Both the position numbers and the translations under genes were made by a program. Of a stretch of 43,275 nt of DNA, positions 33,830-41,973 are shown piece by piece; the first letter of the stretch is position 1, and each line of letters begins with the position of its first letter. The DNA lies in the NCBI GenBank assembly GCA_028287465.1, contig JAQBPO010000024.1, positions 1 through 43,275 of the forward strand. Reading direction: 5' to 3'. The DNA comes from Fibrobacterota bacterium. GTDB lineage: Bacteria > Fibrobacterota > Fibrobacteria > UBA11236. The notes below the pieces were generated by a model that did not search any database, was not told the DNA's origin, and saw only the letters and a program-made list of their open reading frames with translations.

Positions 33830-35038
33830 ATGCATGCGGAAACGCATAAGGAAAGCACCCTCCGGACCCCACTGGGCAAGATGAAAAATAGAAAAAATCA
33901 GGTCTCCCTTCCCATTGATAGATTGGCAAAAATCTGGCCGCGCGATCTCAAAAACGCCCGGATCGGCGCCGTCCTCCATCCCGCCTCGGTTTCGGCCTCT
34001 TTGGTCCATTCCAGCGATATCCTGAAATCCCATGACGGCGATCTGTTCCGGCTGAAAGCCCTCTTCGGGCCCCAGCACGGCTATCTGGGCCAGACCCAGG
34101 ACAACATGATCGAATGGCAGGGTTTCAAGCACCCGCAATGGGGCGTTCCCGTGTACAGCCTGTACGGCGAGCATCGCGAACCGTCCCCGGAAATGCTGCA
34201 GGGCCTGGACGTTATCCTCATCGACATGCAGGACGTGGGCGCGCGGTATTACACCTTCATCTGGACCCTATACCTGTGCATGAAGGCGGCGGAAAAGGCC
34301 GGCATCCATGTGGTTGTGCTGGAGCGGCCCAATCCCATCGACGGCGTGACGGTGGAAGGGCCGCTGCTGGATCCGGAATACCGCTCCTTCGTAGGCCTCC
34401 ATCCCATCCCCGCGCGCCATGGCAAGACCATCGGGCAATTGGCCGGGCAATTCAAACGGGAAGCCTTCCCCAAGTGCGCCCTGACCGTTCTGGACATGGA
34501 AGGCTGGGATCCGGCCATGTATTTCGAGGAGACCGGCCTCCCCTGGGTGCTGCCTTCCCCGAACATGCCCACGGTGGACACGGCGGTGGTGTACCCGGGC
34601 ATGTGCCTGCTCGAAGCGACCAATATGTCGGAAGGGCGCGGCACAACCAAGCCCTTCGAGCTCTTCGGCGCGGGATTCATCGTCGACGCCCGGGATTTCA
34701 CGGACAAGCTGAACAAGCTGGGCCTGCCCGGGGTCTTCTTCCGCGAGGCCTATTTCCAACCCACCTTCCACAAGTTCCAGGGCAAGTTGTGCGGCGGCGC
34801 GCAGTTCCACGTTACGGATCGGAAAACCTTCCTTCCGTACCGGAGCACGGTGGAGATGATCAACCTGGTCCGCCGGGAGTATCCGGACTTCCGCTGGAAG
34901 GCCCCGCCCTATGAATACGAGCTCAAGAAGCTGCCCATCGAAATCCTGATCGGCGGGCCGGTGGATTCGGCTTTCCCTGGACCGGCGACGGCCACCGTGG
35001 AGATAAATCCCCAAGCCCCGCACGCCGCCTCGAAGTAA
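33830..35038 (+). CDS. namZ: DUF1343/NamZ-like exo-beta-N-acetylmuramidase
   Basis: 402 residues if ATG 33830 is used, 385 from ATG 33881; neither has a clear ribosome site. The DUF1343 (PF07075) blocks are clear: KALFGPQHGYLGQTQDNMIEW, VPVYSLYG, IDMQDVGARYYTFIWTLYLCMKAAEKAG, LERPNPIDG and SPNMPTVDTAVVYPGMCLLEATNMSEGRGTTKPFELFGAGF. Characterised members release MurNAc from the non-reducing ends of peptidoglycan chains. No signal peptide is visible, so it may act in the cytoplasm on recycled fragments. One base separates it from a nucleotidyltransferase gene that could use MurNAc-phosphate. Confidence 0.88.
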   Translation: MHAETHKESTLRTPLGKMKNRKNQVSLPIDRLAKIWPRDLKNARIGAVLHPASVSASLVHSSDILKSHDGDLFRLKALFGPQHGYLGQTQDNMIEWQGFKHPQWGVPVYSLYGEHREPSPEMLQGLDVILIDMQDVGARYYTFIWTLYLCMKAAEKAGIHVVVLERPNPIDGVTVEGPLLDPEYRSFVGLHPIPARHGKTIGQLAGQFKREAFPKCALTVLDMEGWDPAMYFEETGLPWVLPSPNMPTVDTAVVYPGMCLLEATNMSEGRGTTKPFELFGAGFIVDARDFTDKLNKLGLPGVFFREAYFQPTFHKFQGKLCGGAQFHVTDRKTFLPYRSTVEMINLVRREYPDFRWKAPPYEYELKKLPIEILIGGPVDSAFPGPATATVEINPQAPHAASK

Positions 35039-35039
35039 C

Positions 35040-35939
35040 ATGTCGGATACCCTGTCCGCCTTCTTCCTCTGCGCGGGATACGGCAAGCGCCTGCGTCCCC
35101 TCACCGACCGCGTGCCCAAGCCCGCCATCACCTTCCAGGGCCGCACCGCCCTGGAAATCAATTTCAAGCGGGCCCAGCCCCTATTCCCCAACCGCATCCT
35201 GTGCAATACCCATCACCTGTACGCGGAGATGGAGAAGCCGGCCCAGCGCCTGGGCATGAACATCCTTTTCGAACCGGAGATCCTGGGCACGGGCGGATGC
35301 ATCTGGAACGCGAAGCATATCCTGGAGACCACGGACCGGTTCCTGGTCCACAACGGCGATCTGATCCATACCATCGATCTGAAGGACATGATGGCGCGCC
35401 ACAAGGCCTCGGGCGATATCGCGACCCTGGCGGGGATCTTCCGGCCCACCCACAATACCCTGAGCGTGCACGAGGACGGCAAGCTCCTGGGCGTGCATGG
35501 CTTCGAGGGCTTTTCGCCCGCGGGGGGCGAGATGGCGCGGCTGACCTTCGCCGGCATCGCGATCTACGATCGGGCCTTCCTGGACTTCGCGCGACCGGGC
35601 TGCGAGGACATCAAGCCCTATTGGACCGCGGCCCTGCGCGCCGGGCATACCATCGGCGTGGCCAACTACAGCCATGACGCGGCCTGGTACGATTTCGGGA
35701 CGCCCCAGGGCCTATGGGAGGCCGCGCGCTTCTACATGGACCTGACCAAGAACTACAGCTACGGCTACGCTCCCGATATGCGGGAGTCGCGGCCGTTCGT
35801 GTCGAACGAAGCGAGCGTGGAAGGGTTGCCGGAGGCGTTGCGGGACGTTCTGATCTTCGAGGAATCCGCGACGCCCATCGCCCACCATACCATGAACCAG
35901 ATCATCGGGCGGGATTTCCGCTGGCCGATCAGGCCCTAG
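35040..35939 (+). CDS. Sugar-1-phosphate nucleotidyltransferase, MurU-like
   Basis: 299 residues. The nucleotide-binding signature is FFLCAGYGKRLRPLTDRVPKP (from residue 8), and later LGTGGCIWNAKHIL, VHNGDLIHTID and WYDFGTPQGLWEAARFY fit NTP-transferases. The closest role I can suggest is MurU, which makes UDP-MurNAc from MurNAc-1-phosphate in the cell-wall recycling route. This is because it starts one base after a namZ homologue. Mannose-1-phosphate guanylyltransferase is an alternative. It is about 75 residues longer than Pseudomonas MurU, from a C-terminal extension. The kinase AmgK, its usual partner, is not in the window. Confidence 0.75.
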   Translation: MSDTLSAFFLCAGYGKRLRPLTDRVPKPAITFQGRTALEINFKRAQPLFPNRILCNTHHLYAEMEKPAQRLGMNILFEPEILGTGGCIWNAKHILETTDRFLVHNGDLIHTIDLKDMMARHKASGDIATLAGIFRPTHNTLSVHEDGKLLGVHGFEGFSPAGGEMARLTFAGIAIYDRAFLDFARPGCEDIKPYWTAALRAGHTIGVANYSHDAAWYDFGTPQGLWEAARFYMDLTKNYSYGYAPDMRESRPFVSNEASVEGLPEALRDVLIFEESATPIAHHTMNQIIGRDFRWPIRP

Positions 35940-35966
35940 CGGAATCCCTTGAGGCTCGGCTAGAAC

Positions 35967-38900
35967 TCAGAAATTCGATGAACTCCCTCCGGGAGCCCTC
36001 GGATGGGGCCCAGGCGTGTATTGGAGAGTCGTATACCAGATGCGATGCTTCTCGTCCGTTGCCCATGTCACACCGCTGGGAGAAATCTGGATGGACGCGA
36101 ATCCGGCCGACTCCAGAGGCATCATGAAGGCCCAACCGGTACTGGTCCAGGCTTGCAGGATATATGAGGTTGCCGTCAAACACAATGTCCTCCCGGAACC
36201 GACGGCCAGGTTGTTGCCCACCGTTTCGGAGGCATCCGACATCGGGGCCCAGTACATCAAGGGATCGTTACCGTGCATGTAAAAGGCGGCCATCCGGGAG
36301 GTCACGCCCCATAAATCGCCATTGTCATCCGCATCGATATCGATGAACCCTCCCGGAACGACGATCCAATTCGCGTTGTCGATCCGTTTCATGACCCGGA
36401 ATCCTCCCGTGACGGCCTCCTTGGTGAGGGCATAGACCAGGCTCGGATCGCCGGAATTTACTCCCCGCGCGGCCGCGATCTTGGAGAACTGGATGGATGG
36501 GACCGCGCTACCGGCCTGCCAGGCCGAGCCGGAGTTGCAGGCATCCGGATTGAAAAAGACCGTGCCGGAATCGGTCACGGCCCATACTTCGCAATCCCTT
36601 CCCTCGTCGATGTCGACGAAGCGTTTGGCGATGAGGGTGGATTGCCCATTGGCGAACCACCGCACCGCGAAGCCGCCAACGCCGCGAGCCGTATTGTCCA
36701 AAGCGTACCCGTTGGGGATGGCGGAGCCGCTGAAGGCCACGACGTCGCCCGGGGAGTCGAGGTAAACCCATTGGCCGGAAGTGGAGGGAGGGGATGGCGG
36801 GACCGGGGGAACGGGAACGGCGGCCGGGTCCGCATCGGGATTCGGGTTCAGCGGGGGCGTCGCAAGGGCGGTTCCGGGGTTCCAGCGGGTGACGCTCCCG
36901 TCCGCTTTCGCGATCCAGGGATTGCCGGATGGATCGAGGTCCACGACCGCCGCGCCGATGGCGATTTGGATCCAGGCTGCGCCGTTCCAGGACCAGACCG
37001 TGGAACCGCCCGTAACATTGACGGTACCGACCTTGTAGATTGCCCCGCCCGTACCTGCATCGATATCCCTGGCGGAACCGGGCTTGGCTTCCCAAGCGGT
37101 GCCGGTCCATTGCTTGATCTCGCCCGTGGACGTGACGACCCAGGGAAAGCCTTTCCTGTCCACCGCGATGCGGACGCCGGACGCGCCGGGGAACAAGGTC
37201 CAACCCGACCCAGTCCATTTATAGACCGGATGGTCCTGGGCACCGGCCGTCTTGACCAGGCCATAGACGTCGTTGACGCCATTGACCCCGATGTCGAGGA
37301 ACTGCTTGCCTTGTTCGCGCCCGACCCAGCCGGTATTGTTGAAATAGCAAAGGGCTCCAGCGCTATTGGCCACCCAGGCGTTCCCGGCGGCGTCGACGTC
37401 CAAGGTCACGGCGGCTCCCGCCACCGGAACCCATTGGCCATTGAGTCCCGACTTCCGGTAGATGGTCTTTCCCCCCGCCGGCGCATCGGTAGTGGATAGG
37501 ACCCATGCGGTGATGTTCCCTTCGACTCCGCCCGCCCCGATGGCCGAGGCTGAAACGGCTTCCGGCAACCAACCGCCCGGGATGGGCGCGGGCGGATCCG
37601 GGGGAGGAAGGGCGGGATCGGGAATCCGGCTATAGACATTGCCCGGGAGATTAGCAATCCAAGGGTTTCCGGCAGGATCCACGTCTATGGCGGTGCCTCC
37701 ACCCATGATCGGGCTCCAGCCGCTTCCGTTCCAGAGGGAAACCGTGCCTCCTCCCGGAACGTTATCCGCGCCCACGATGTACACGCGCCCATCGGAGCCG
37801 GCGCCGATATCCCTCGCGGCGCCGGACAAGTTTTCCCAAGCGGTCCCGGTCCACCGCTTGATCGCTCCCGTCGAGGCGACCACCCAGGGGTTGCCATTGT
37901 TATCGACCGTAATCCGCGTTCCCGACGCCCCCGGGAACGGGCTCCAGACCGATCCCGTCCATTTGTAGACGGGATGATCCGCCGCGCCCGCGGCCTTTAC
38001 GAGTCCGAATACGTTGGTCATTCCGCTCACGCCGATATCCACGAATTGCTTGCTCTGTTCGCGCCCGACCCAGGCGGTATAGTTGTAGTAGAAAAGCGTG
38101 CCCAGGCTGCTGACGACCCAGGCATTGCCCGCGGCGTCCACGTCCACGGCCACGGAGGCTCCCGGAATCAAGGTCCATTGGCCGCCGGCTCCCGCTCTCC
38201 TGTAAATGGTTTTCCCTCCCACCGGGGCATCGGTGGTGGAAATCGCCCAGGCGGTGATGTTAGCGGCGGTTCCCCCGACCCCGATATCGCTGGCGAAGGC
38301 GTTTTCCGACCGCCAGCCCTCCGGCATCGGAACGGGAACCTGAACCGCAGCCGGGGATACCGTACCGGCCGGAGCCAGGGTGCCGGTGAAAATAGAAGCG
38401 AGGTCATCGAGACGCCAGGGATTCCCGCCCGGTCCCACGTCGATGGACTTTCCGCCTCCGGGAACGCGCCTCCAGTCGCTTCCGTTCCATAAGGCGACCG
38501 CCTGTCCGCCCGCTACGGTGGCATTCTCGAGTATGTAGACCGAACCGTCCGGTCCCGCCCCGATGTCGGTCGCGGAACCGGGCAAGGTCTCCCAGGCCGT
38601 TCCATTCCAACGTTGGACGGCGAAGGCGGAGTTGACGATCCAGGGATTGCCGAAGTTGTCGACGGTAACGCGGGTGGCCCCGCCGCTGGGGAACGCAACC
38701 CAGGCCGAACCGGTCCACTTGAGGATCTGGAAACCCGCTCCCGATGCCGTCTGGCTCACGCCGAATACGCTGCCTTCCGATCCGGCCCCGATGTCCAGGA
38801 ATTTCCTGCCCTGTTCGCGTCCCACCCAGGCGGTGGTGTAATAGAAGAGAGCGCCCGCATTGTTGATGACCCACGGGTACCCGTCCTTGTCCACGTCCAC

Positions 38901-39947
38901 GCGCACCGCGCCGCCGGGGACGAGGGTCCAGGAGGTTCCGGACCGTTTGAATATCTGATACCCGCCGGTCGTGGCCGCCGATCCGATGATCCAGGCGGCA
39001 CCGTTGGCTCCCACGCCCACGTCCAGGGCCTTTCCAGCGATCGCGGTCCAGAAGGACGGATACATGGCGGCGACCCCGCCGATATCGCCGGTCGAAAGCG
39101 CGGTGCGCTGCGCCGGCCAGGTGGATCCGTCCGAGACCTTGGTCATGGTCGGCTTGGAGGGATCGATCGCCGCGGCATAGGAACCGTCCATCATGATGGA
39201 AGCGAAATCCAGGGCCCCGAAATCCGTGCCGTCCAGGGGAGCCGGAGCGCGCAGGACGTTATTGAACGCGTAGAACCGACCGCGTTGGGTTTCGGGGACG
39301 TTATTGAAGTCGATGGCGATGGAACCGGCCTGATCGGACCGGCATTGCTCATGATACAGGCCGATGGCGTGGCCGATCTCATGGATGGCGTTGCCTTCGC
39401 CGCAACCCCCGTCCAGGTTGATGATCTGCTTTCCGCCCGTACGCCCGATGCCGCCGGAAAAGCAGCCGTCGCCTTCGACGCTCTGGAATTCCACGTAGTC
39501 GGGATGGCCCGATAGGGCTGGCGACCATTGCACGAATCGTATCGATGAGTTCGCTTCCCAATGCGCGATGGCGGCCTTGGCGGCGGGCGCGCCTGTAAAG
39601 GCGGGGTCAAAGCGATAGTAGACGATGTTATTGATCCACCTGGAGGACCCGAGGGCCCGGCCAACGGAAGCCTCCTTGCCCAACGGGGGGGCGGCCAGCA
39701 ACCCTTCTTCCGGAAACACTATGTCCCCGCCCACCACGGCAAGGCCATCGATCTCCCGGTACTCCACGGGTTGGCCGAAGAGGAAGCCGTTTTTCACCGG
39801 ACCGCTTCGTCCCGGGAAGGCTTGTTCGAACCCGCCGTTCGCCTTAGCCGCGGACCCCGCTGTTCCTGAATCCTTTTCCGCCACATTGCAATGCTGCAAT
39901 GCCAACGGGATTACCATCCATCCAATCCATGCGAATCTTGCCTTCAT
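35967..39947 (-). CDS. Astacin-like metalloprotease with four tectonin-type propeller modules
   Basis: 1326 residues. The N-terminal hydrophobic segment ends LALQHC (Cys20), a non-standard lipobox. The pro-region (about 30-95) is followed by the M12A catalytic domain with HEIGHAIGLYHEQ (His189, Glu190, His193, His199) and a Met-turn SIMM at 250-253. The usual Tyr after the Met-turn is Asp254. Four repeat modules follow at about 306-525, 548-770, 797-1022 and 1058-1326, split by Pro-rich linkers. Modules 2 and 3 are very similar. Module 4 resembles the stand-alone lipoproteins of the array. Typical blade: WTLVPGGAVRVDVDKDGYPWVINNAGALFYY. It is probably exported and surface-bound; substrates and glycan ligands are unknown. 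Confidence 0.85.
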   Translation of the reverse strand: MKARFAWIGWMVIPLALQHCNVAEKDSGTAGSAAKANGGFEQAFPGRSGPVKNGFLFGQPVEYREIDGLAVVGGDIVFPEEGLLAAPPLGKEASVGRALGSSRWINNIVYYRFDPAFTGAPAAKAAIAHWEANSSIRFVQWSPALSGHPDYVEFQSVEGDGCFSGGIGRTGGKQIINLDGGCGEGNAIHEIGHAIGLYHEQCRSDQAGSIAIDFNNVPETQRGRFYAFNNVLRAPAPLDGTDFGALDFASIMMDGSYAAAIDPSKPTMTKVSDGSTWPAQRTALSTGDIGGVAAMYPSFWTAIAGKALDVGVGANGAAWIIGSAATTGGYQIFKRSGTSWTLVPGGAVRVDVDKDGYPWVINNAGALFYYTTAWVGREQGRKFLDIGAGSEGSVFGVSQTASGAGFQILKWTGSAWVAFPSGGATRVTVDNFGNPWIVNSAFAVQRWNGTAWETLPGSATDIGAGPDGSVYILENATVAGGQAVALWNGSDWRRVPGGGKSIDVGPGGNPWRLDDLASIFTGTLAPAGTVSPAAVQVPVPMPEGWRSENAFASDIGVGGTAANITAWAISTTDAPVGGKTIYRRAGAGGQWTLIPGASVAVDVDAAGNAWVVSSLGTLFYYNYTAWVGREQSKQFVDIGVSGMTNVFGLVKAAGAADHPVYKWTGSVWSPFPGASGTRITVDNNGNPWVVASTGAIKRWTGTAWENLSGAARDIGAGSDGRVYIVGADNVPGGGTVSLWNGSGWSPIMGGGTAIDVDPAGNPWIANLPGNVYSRIPDPALPPPDPPAPIPGGWLPEAVSASAIGAGGVEGNITAWVLSTTDAPAGGKTIYRKSGLNGQWVPVAGAAVTLDVDAAGNAWVANSAGALCYFNNTGWVGREQGKQFLDIGVNGVNDVYGLVKTAGAQDHPVYKWTGSGWTLFPGASGVRIAVDRKGFPWVVTSTGEIKQWTGTAWEAKPGSARDIDAGTGGAIYKVGTVNVTGGSTVWSWNGAAWIQIAIGAAVVDLDPSGNPWIAKADGSVTRWNPGTALATPPLNPNPDADPAAVPVPPVPPSPPSTSGQWVYLDSPGDVVAFSGSAIPNGYALDNTARGVGGFAVRWFANGQSTLIAKRFVDIDEGRDCEVWAVTDSGTVFFNPDACNSGSAWQAGSAVPSIQFSKIAAARGVNSGDPSLVYALTKEAVTGGFRVMKRIDNANWIVVPGGFIDIDADDNGDLWGVTSRMAAFYMHGNDPLMYWAPMSDASETVGNNLAVGSGRTLCLTATSYILQAWTSTGWAFMMPLESAGFASIQISPSGVTWATDEKHRIWYTTLQYTPGPHPRAPGGSSSNF

Positions 39948-39949
39948 GC

Positions 39950-39972
39950 GGAGACCCCTTCCAGTGGTCTCC
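39950..39972 (-). promoter_or_regulatory. Hairpin around the ribosome site of the 1326-residue astacin gene
   Basis: On the minus strand GGAGACC and GGTCTCC (39972-39966 and 39956-39950) pair two bases before the ATG, with GGAAGG in the loop. The loop could present or hide the ribosome site, so it may control translation. No ligand or known riboswitch core is recognised. Confidence 0.4.
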
Positions 39973-40115
39973 CATTCTTGTGTTATTCGCCGTGGGAAAC
40001 CATCGCGAAGCCTGCGCTTGACGCGATATCCGGGGGAGTTTCTTTGGGTAATGGGGAATGTTGCACTGGACCGGCCGCTACCAATGAAATTGGTGACGAG
40101 CCGGGTTCCTCACTC

Positions 40116-41669
40116 TCAGTAATAGACACCCTGGTCGGTGCCGACCACCCAGGGATTGCCGCCCGGGCCGATGTCGACGGCCGAGGCCATGCCGGCTACG
40201 CTTGTCCAGTCCAGGCCGTTCCAGATCATGGTCGTATAATTCTGCGCCGTCGCATACTTGCTGACCATGAAGACCGTACCCTCCGGACCGCAGCCGATGT
40301 CCTTGGCCAGCCCCGGCATGGGGGTCCAGGACGATCCATTCCAGCGCAGGACTTTCCCGTCCACGTCTACCATCCAGGCCATTCCGTTCCCGTCCACGCT
40401 GATGCGGGCGCCGCCGCCCGGCATGAGGACCCAATCGCTTCCGTTCCACCGGTAGGGCTTGCCCCCTCCCGTGATGGCCTCATCGCTGATGGCCCATACC
40501 GTTCCGTCGCCGCCGATGCCGATGTCCTTGAAGGACCTGCCGCGCTCGCGGCCCACCCAGGAGGTCCCGTTCCAGGAACAGATCCTCCCCGCGTCGGTGA
40601 CGACCCAGGCGTTACCGGCGGGATCGACATCGAGCTTGACCGCGCCCCCGGGGATGTTGACCCAGGACGTTCCCGAGAGCCGGTGGATCGTTCCGCCTCC
40701 GGTGGTGGCGTTGGTGGAAATCATCCATCCCGTCCCGTTCGCGCCCACGCCGATATCCATGGCGGGGGGAGTGGAGCCGAGGTTGATCCAGATGCTGGGA
40801 TACATGCGCAGAACCCCGCGGACGTCCCCGGAGGAAATGACGCTGGAGGCGCCCCAGGTGGAGTTGTCCAGTTTGCGCATGACGGCAATCGAGGGATCGA
40901 TGGCAATGGCCGGGTCGCCGATAAACGATGGGTACATCATGATGGAAGTGAAATCCATTCCCAGGTCGTCGAAGCCGTCCTCATTCTGCGCGGCATAGGT
41001 CGCGAAATTGAACCTCGCGCTCATCTTGATGTTGCCGTAATTGACGGTGATCCATTTGGCCTGGTCCCGCCTGCATTGCTCATGCCATAGCCCCAAGGTA
41101 TGCCCGATTTCATGGATGGCCGAGGCGGTATTGCATCCGGAACCGATATTGACGAATACCTGCCCTGGGTTCATCCCCACCGGAGAGCTGCACCCGGTTC
41201 CGCCATTGTCCGCGAAGGTGACATGGTTGTTCGGGTTGCCGTATTCCCATCGCACGAAGCGGACATAGGTCTTCGCTTCCCAGGCCTTGATGGCGTCGAA
41301 GACCCGATATTGGTCCTTCATGGTTTCCGAGACGTTGTAATAGACGACGTCGTTGGGCCAGCGATAGCTCAGGTTCGAGCGTCCGGTGCTCGCATCCTTG
41401 GAAAGGCCCGGGGGCGCCGACGGATCCGGGGTGAGGAGGATGTCCCCCTGGAAGACGGCCTTCCCATCGATTTCCAGGTACTGGATGGAGTCCCCGTTGA
41501 GGGTCCCTTGCCGTACCGTTCCTTCCCGGCCGGGGAAGGCGATTTCCACCGGCCGATCCTTTGCGATTTCCCCCGTAGCCGGTGCATTCGCCAACGGGTC
41601 CGCGTTCATGCAGTTCTGCAGCGCGAACGGCAGCGCCGCCAAAGCCATCCAACCCAATTTACCCTTCAT
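40116..41669 (-). CDS. Astacin-like metalloprotease with one tectonin-type propeller
   Basis: 517 residues. The N-terminus MKGKLGWMALAALPFALQNC matches the larger neighbour and ends at Cys20 with the same odd LQNC box. The pro-region is followed by the catalytic domain: HEIGHTLGLWHEQ (His186, Glu187, His190, His196) and Met-turn SIMMY (242-246), with the Tyr retained, so all usual zinc ligands are present. The propeller (about 285-517) has about six blades, for example WVNIPGGAVKLDVDPAGNAWVVTDAGRICSW. It has a good AAGGAT ribosome site. It lies 168 bases upstream of the larger paralogue on the same strand, and the two may be co-transcribed. Confidence 0.87.
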   Translation of the reverse strand: MKGKLGWMALAALPFALQNCMNADPLANAPATGEIAKDRPVEIAFPGREGTVRQGTLNGDSIQYLEIDGKAVFQGDILLTPDPSAPPGLSKDASTGRSNLSYRWPNDVVYYNVSETMKDQYRVFDAIKAWEAKTYVRFVRWEYGNPNNHVTFADNGGTGCSSPVGMNPGQVFVNIGSGCNTASAIHEIGHTLGLWHEQCRRDQAKWITVNYGNIKMSARFNFATYAAQNEDGFDDLGMDFTSIMMYPSFIGDPAIAIDPSIAVMRKLDNSTWGASSVISSGDVRGVLRMYPSIWINLGSTPPAMDIGVGANGTGWMISTNATTGGGTIHRLSGTSWVNIPGGAVKLDVDPAGNAWVVTDAGRICSWNGTSWVGRERGRSFKDIGIGGDGTVWAISDEAITGGGKPYRWNGSDWVLMPGGGARISVDGNGMAWMVDVDGKVLRWNGSSWTPMPGLAKDIGCGPEGTVFMVSKYATAQNYTTMIWNGLDWTSVAGMASAVDIGPGGNPWVVGTDQGVYY

Positions 41670-41973
41670 CCGTTCATCCTTTGCATTTTAACCGGCTTCG
41701 GCCGGCAAAGATATGGATTCGCAAGGTCGATGCCAACGGGCGGGAATGGAGAAAGGGGGAATTCCGGGTAATCAAGGCTTCATCCATGCGTGGGAATCCC
41801 GGACCCTGGAACCGGGTCCCATTCCCGGGACGTTATTAGCGGAAGCTTGGGTTTTATTGGTTGGTTACCCGCCCGTCCGAAACCTTATTTCGCGGTTAAT
41901 TTTTAGCTTTTCAGCCTGCGGGAAGGACCGGAAGCAATTTCCGGCTTCGCGATTCCGCTCGCTTTAAACTGGC
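41670..41973. other. Divergent intergenic region between astacin and kinase genes
   Basis: About 300 bases with no gene. It holds the leaders of two divergent genes and several inverted repeats: CCGGAA/TTCCGG at 41930-41946, and a mirrored GGGAAT/ATTCCC set with CCGGG cores around 41790-41833. An AT-richer patch (41850-41915) could hold promoters, but I see no convincing -35/-10 pair. Confidence 0.4.
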
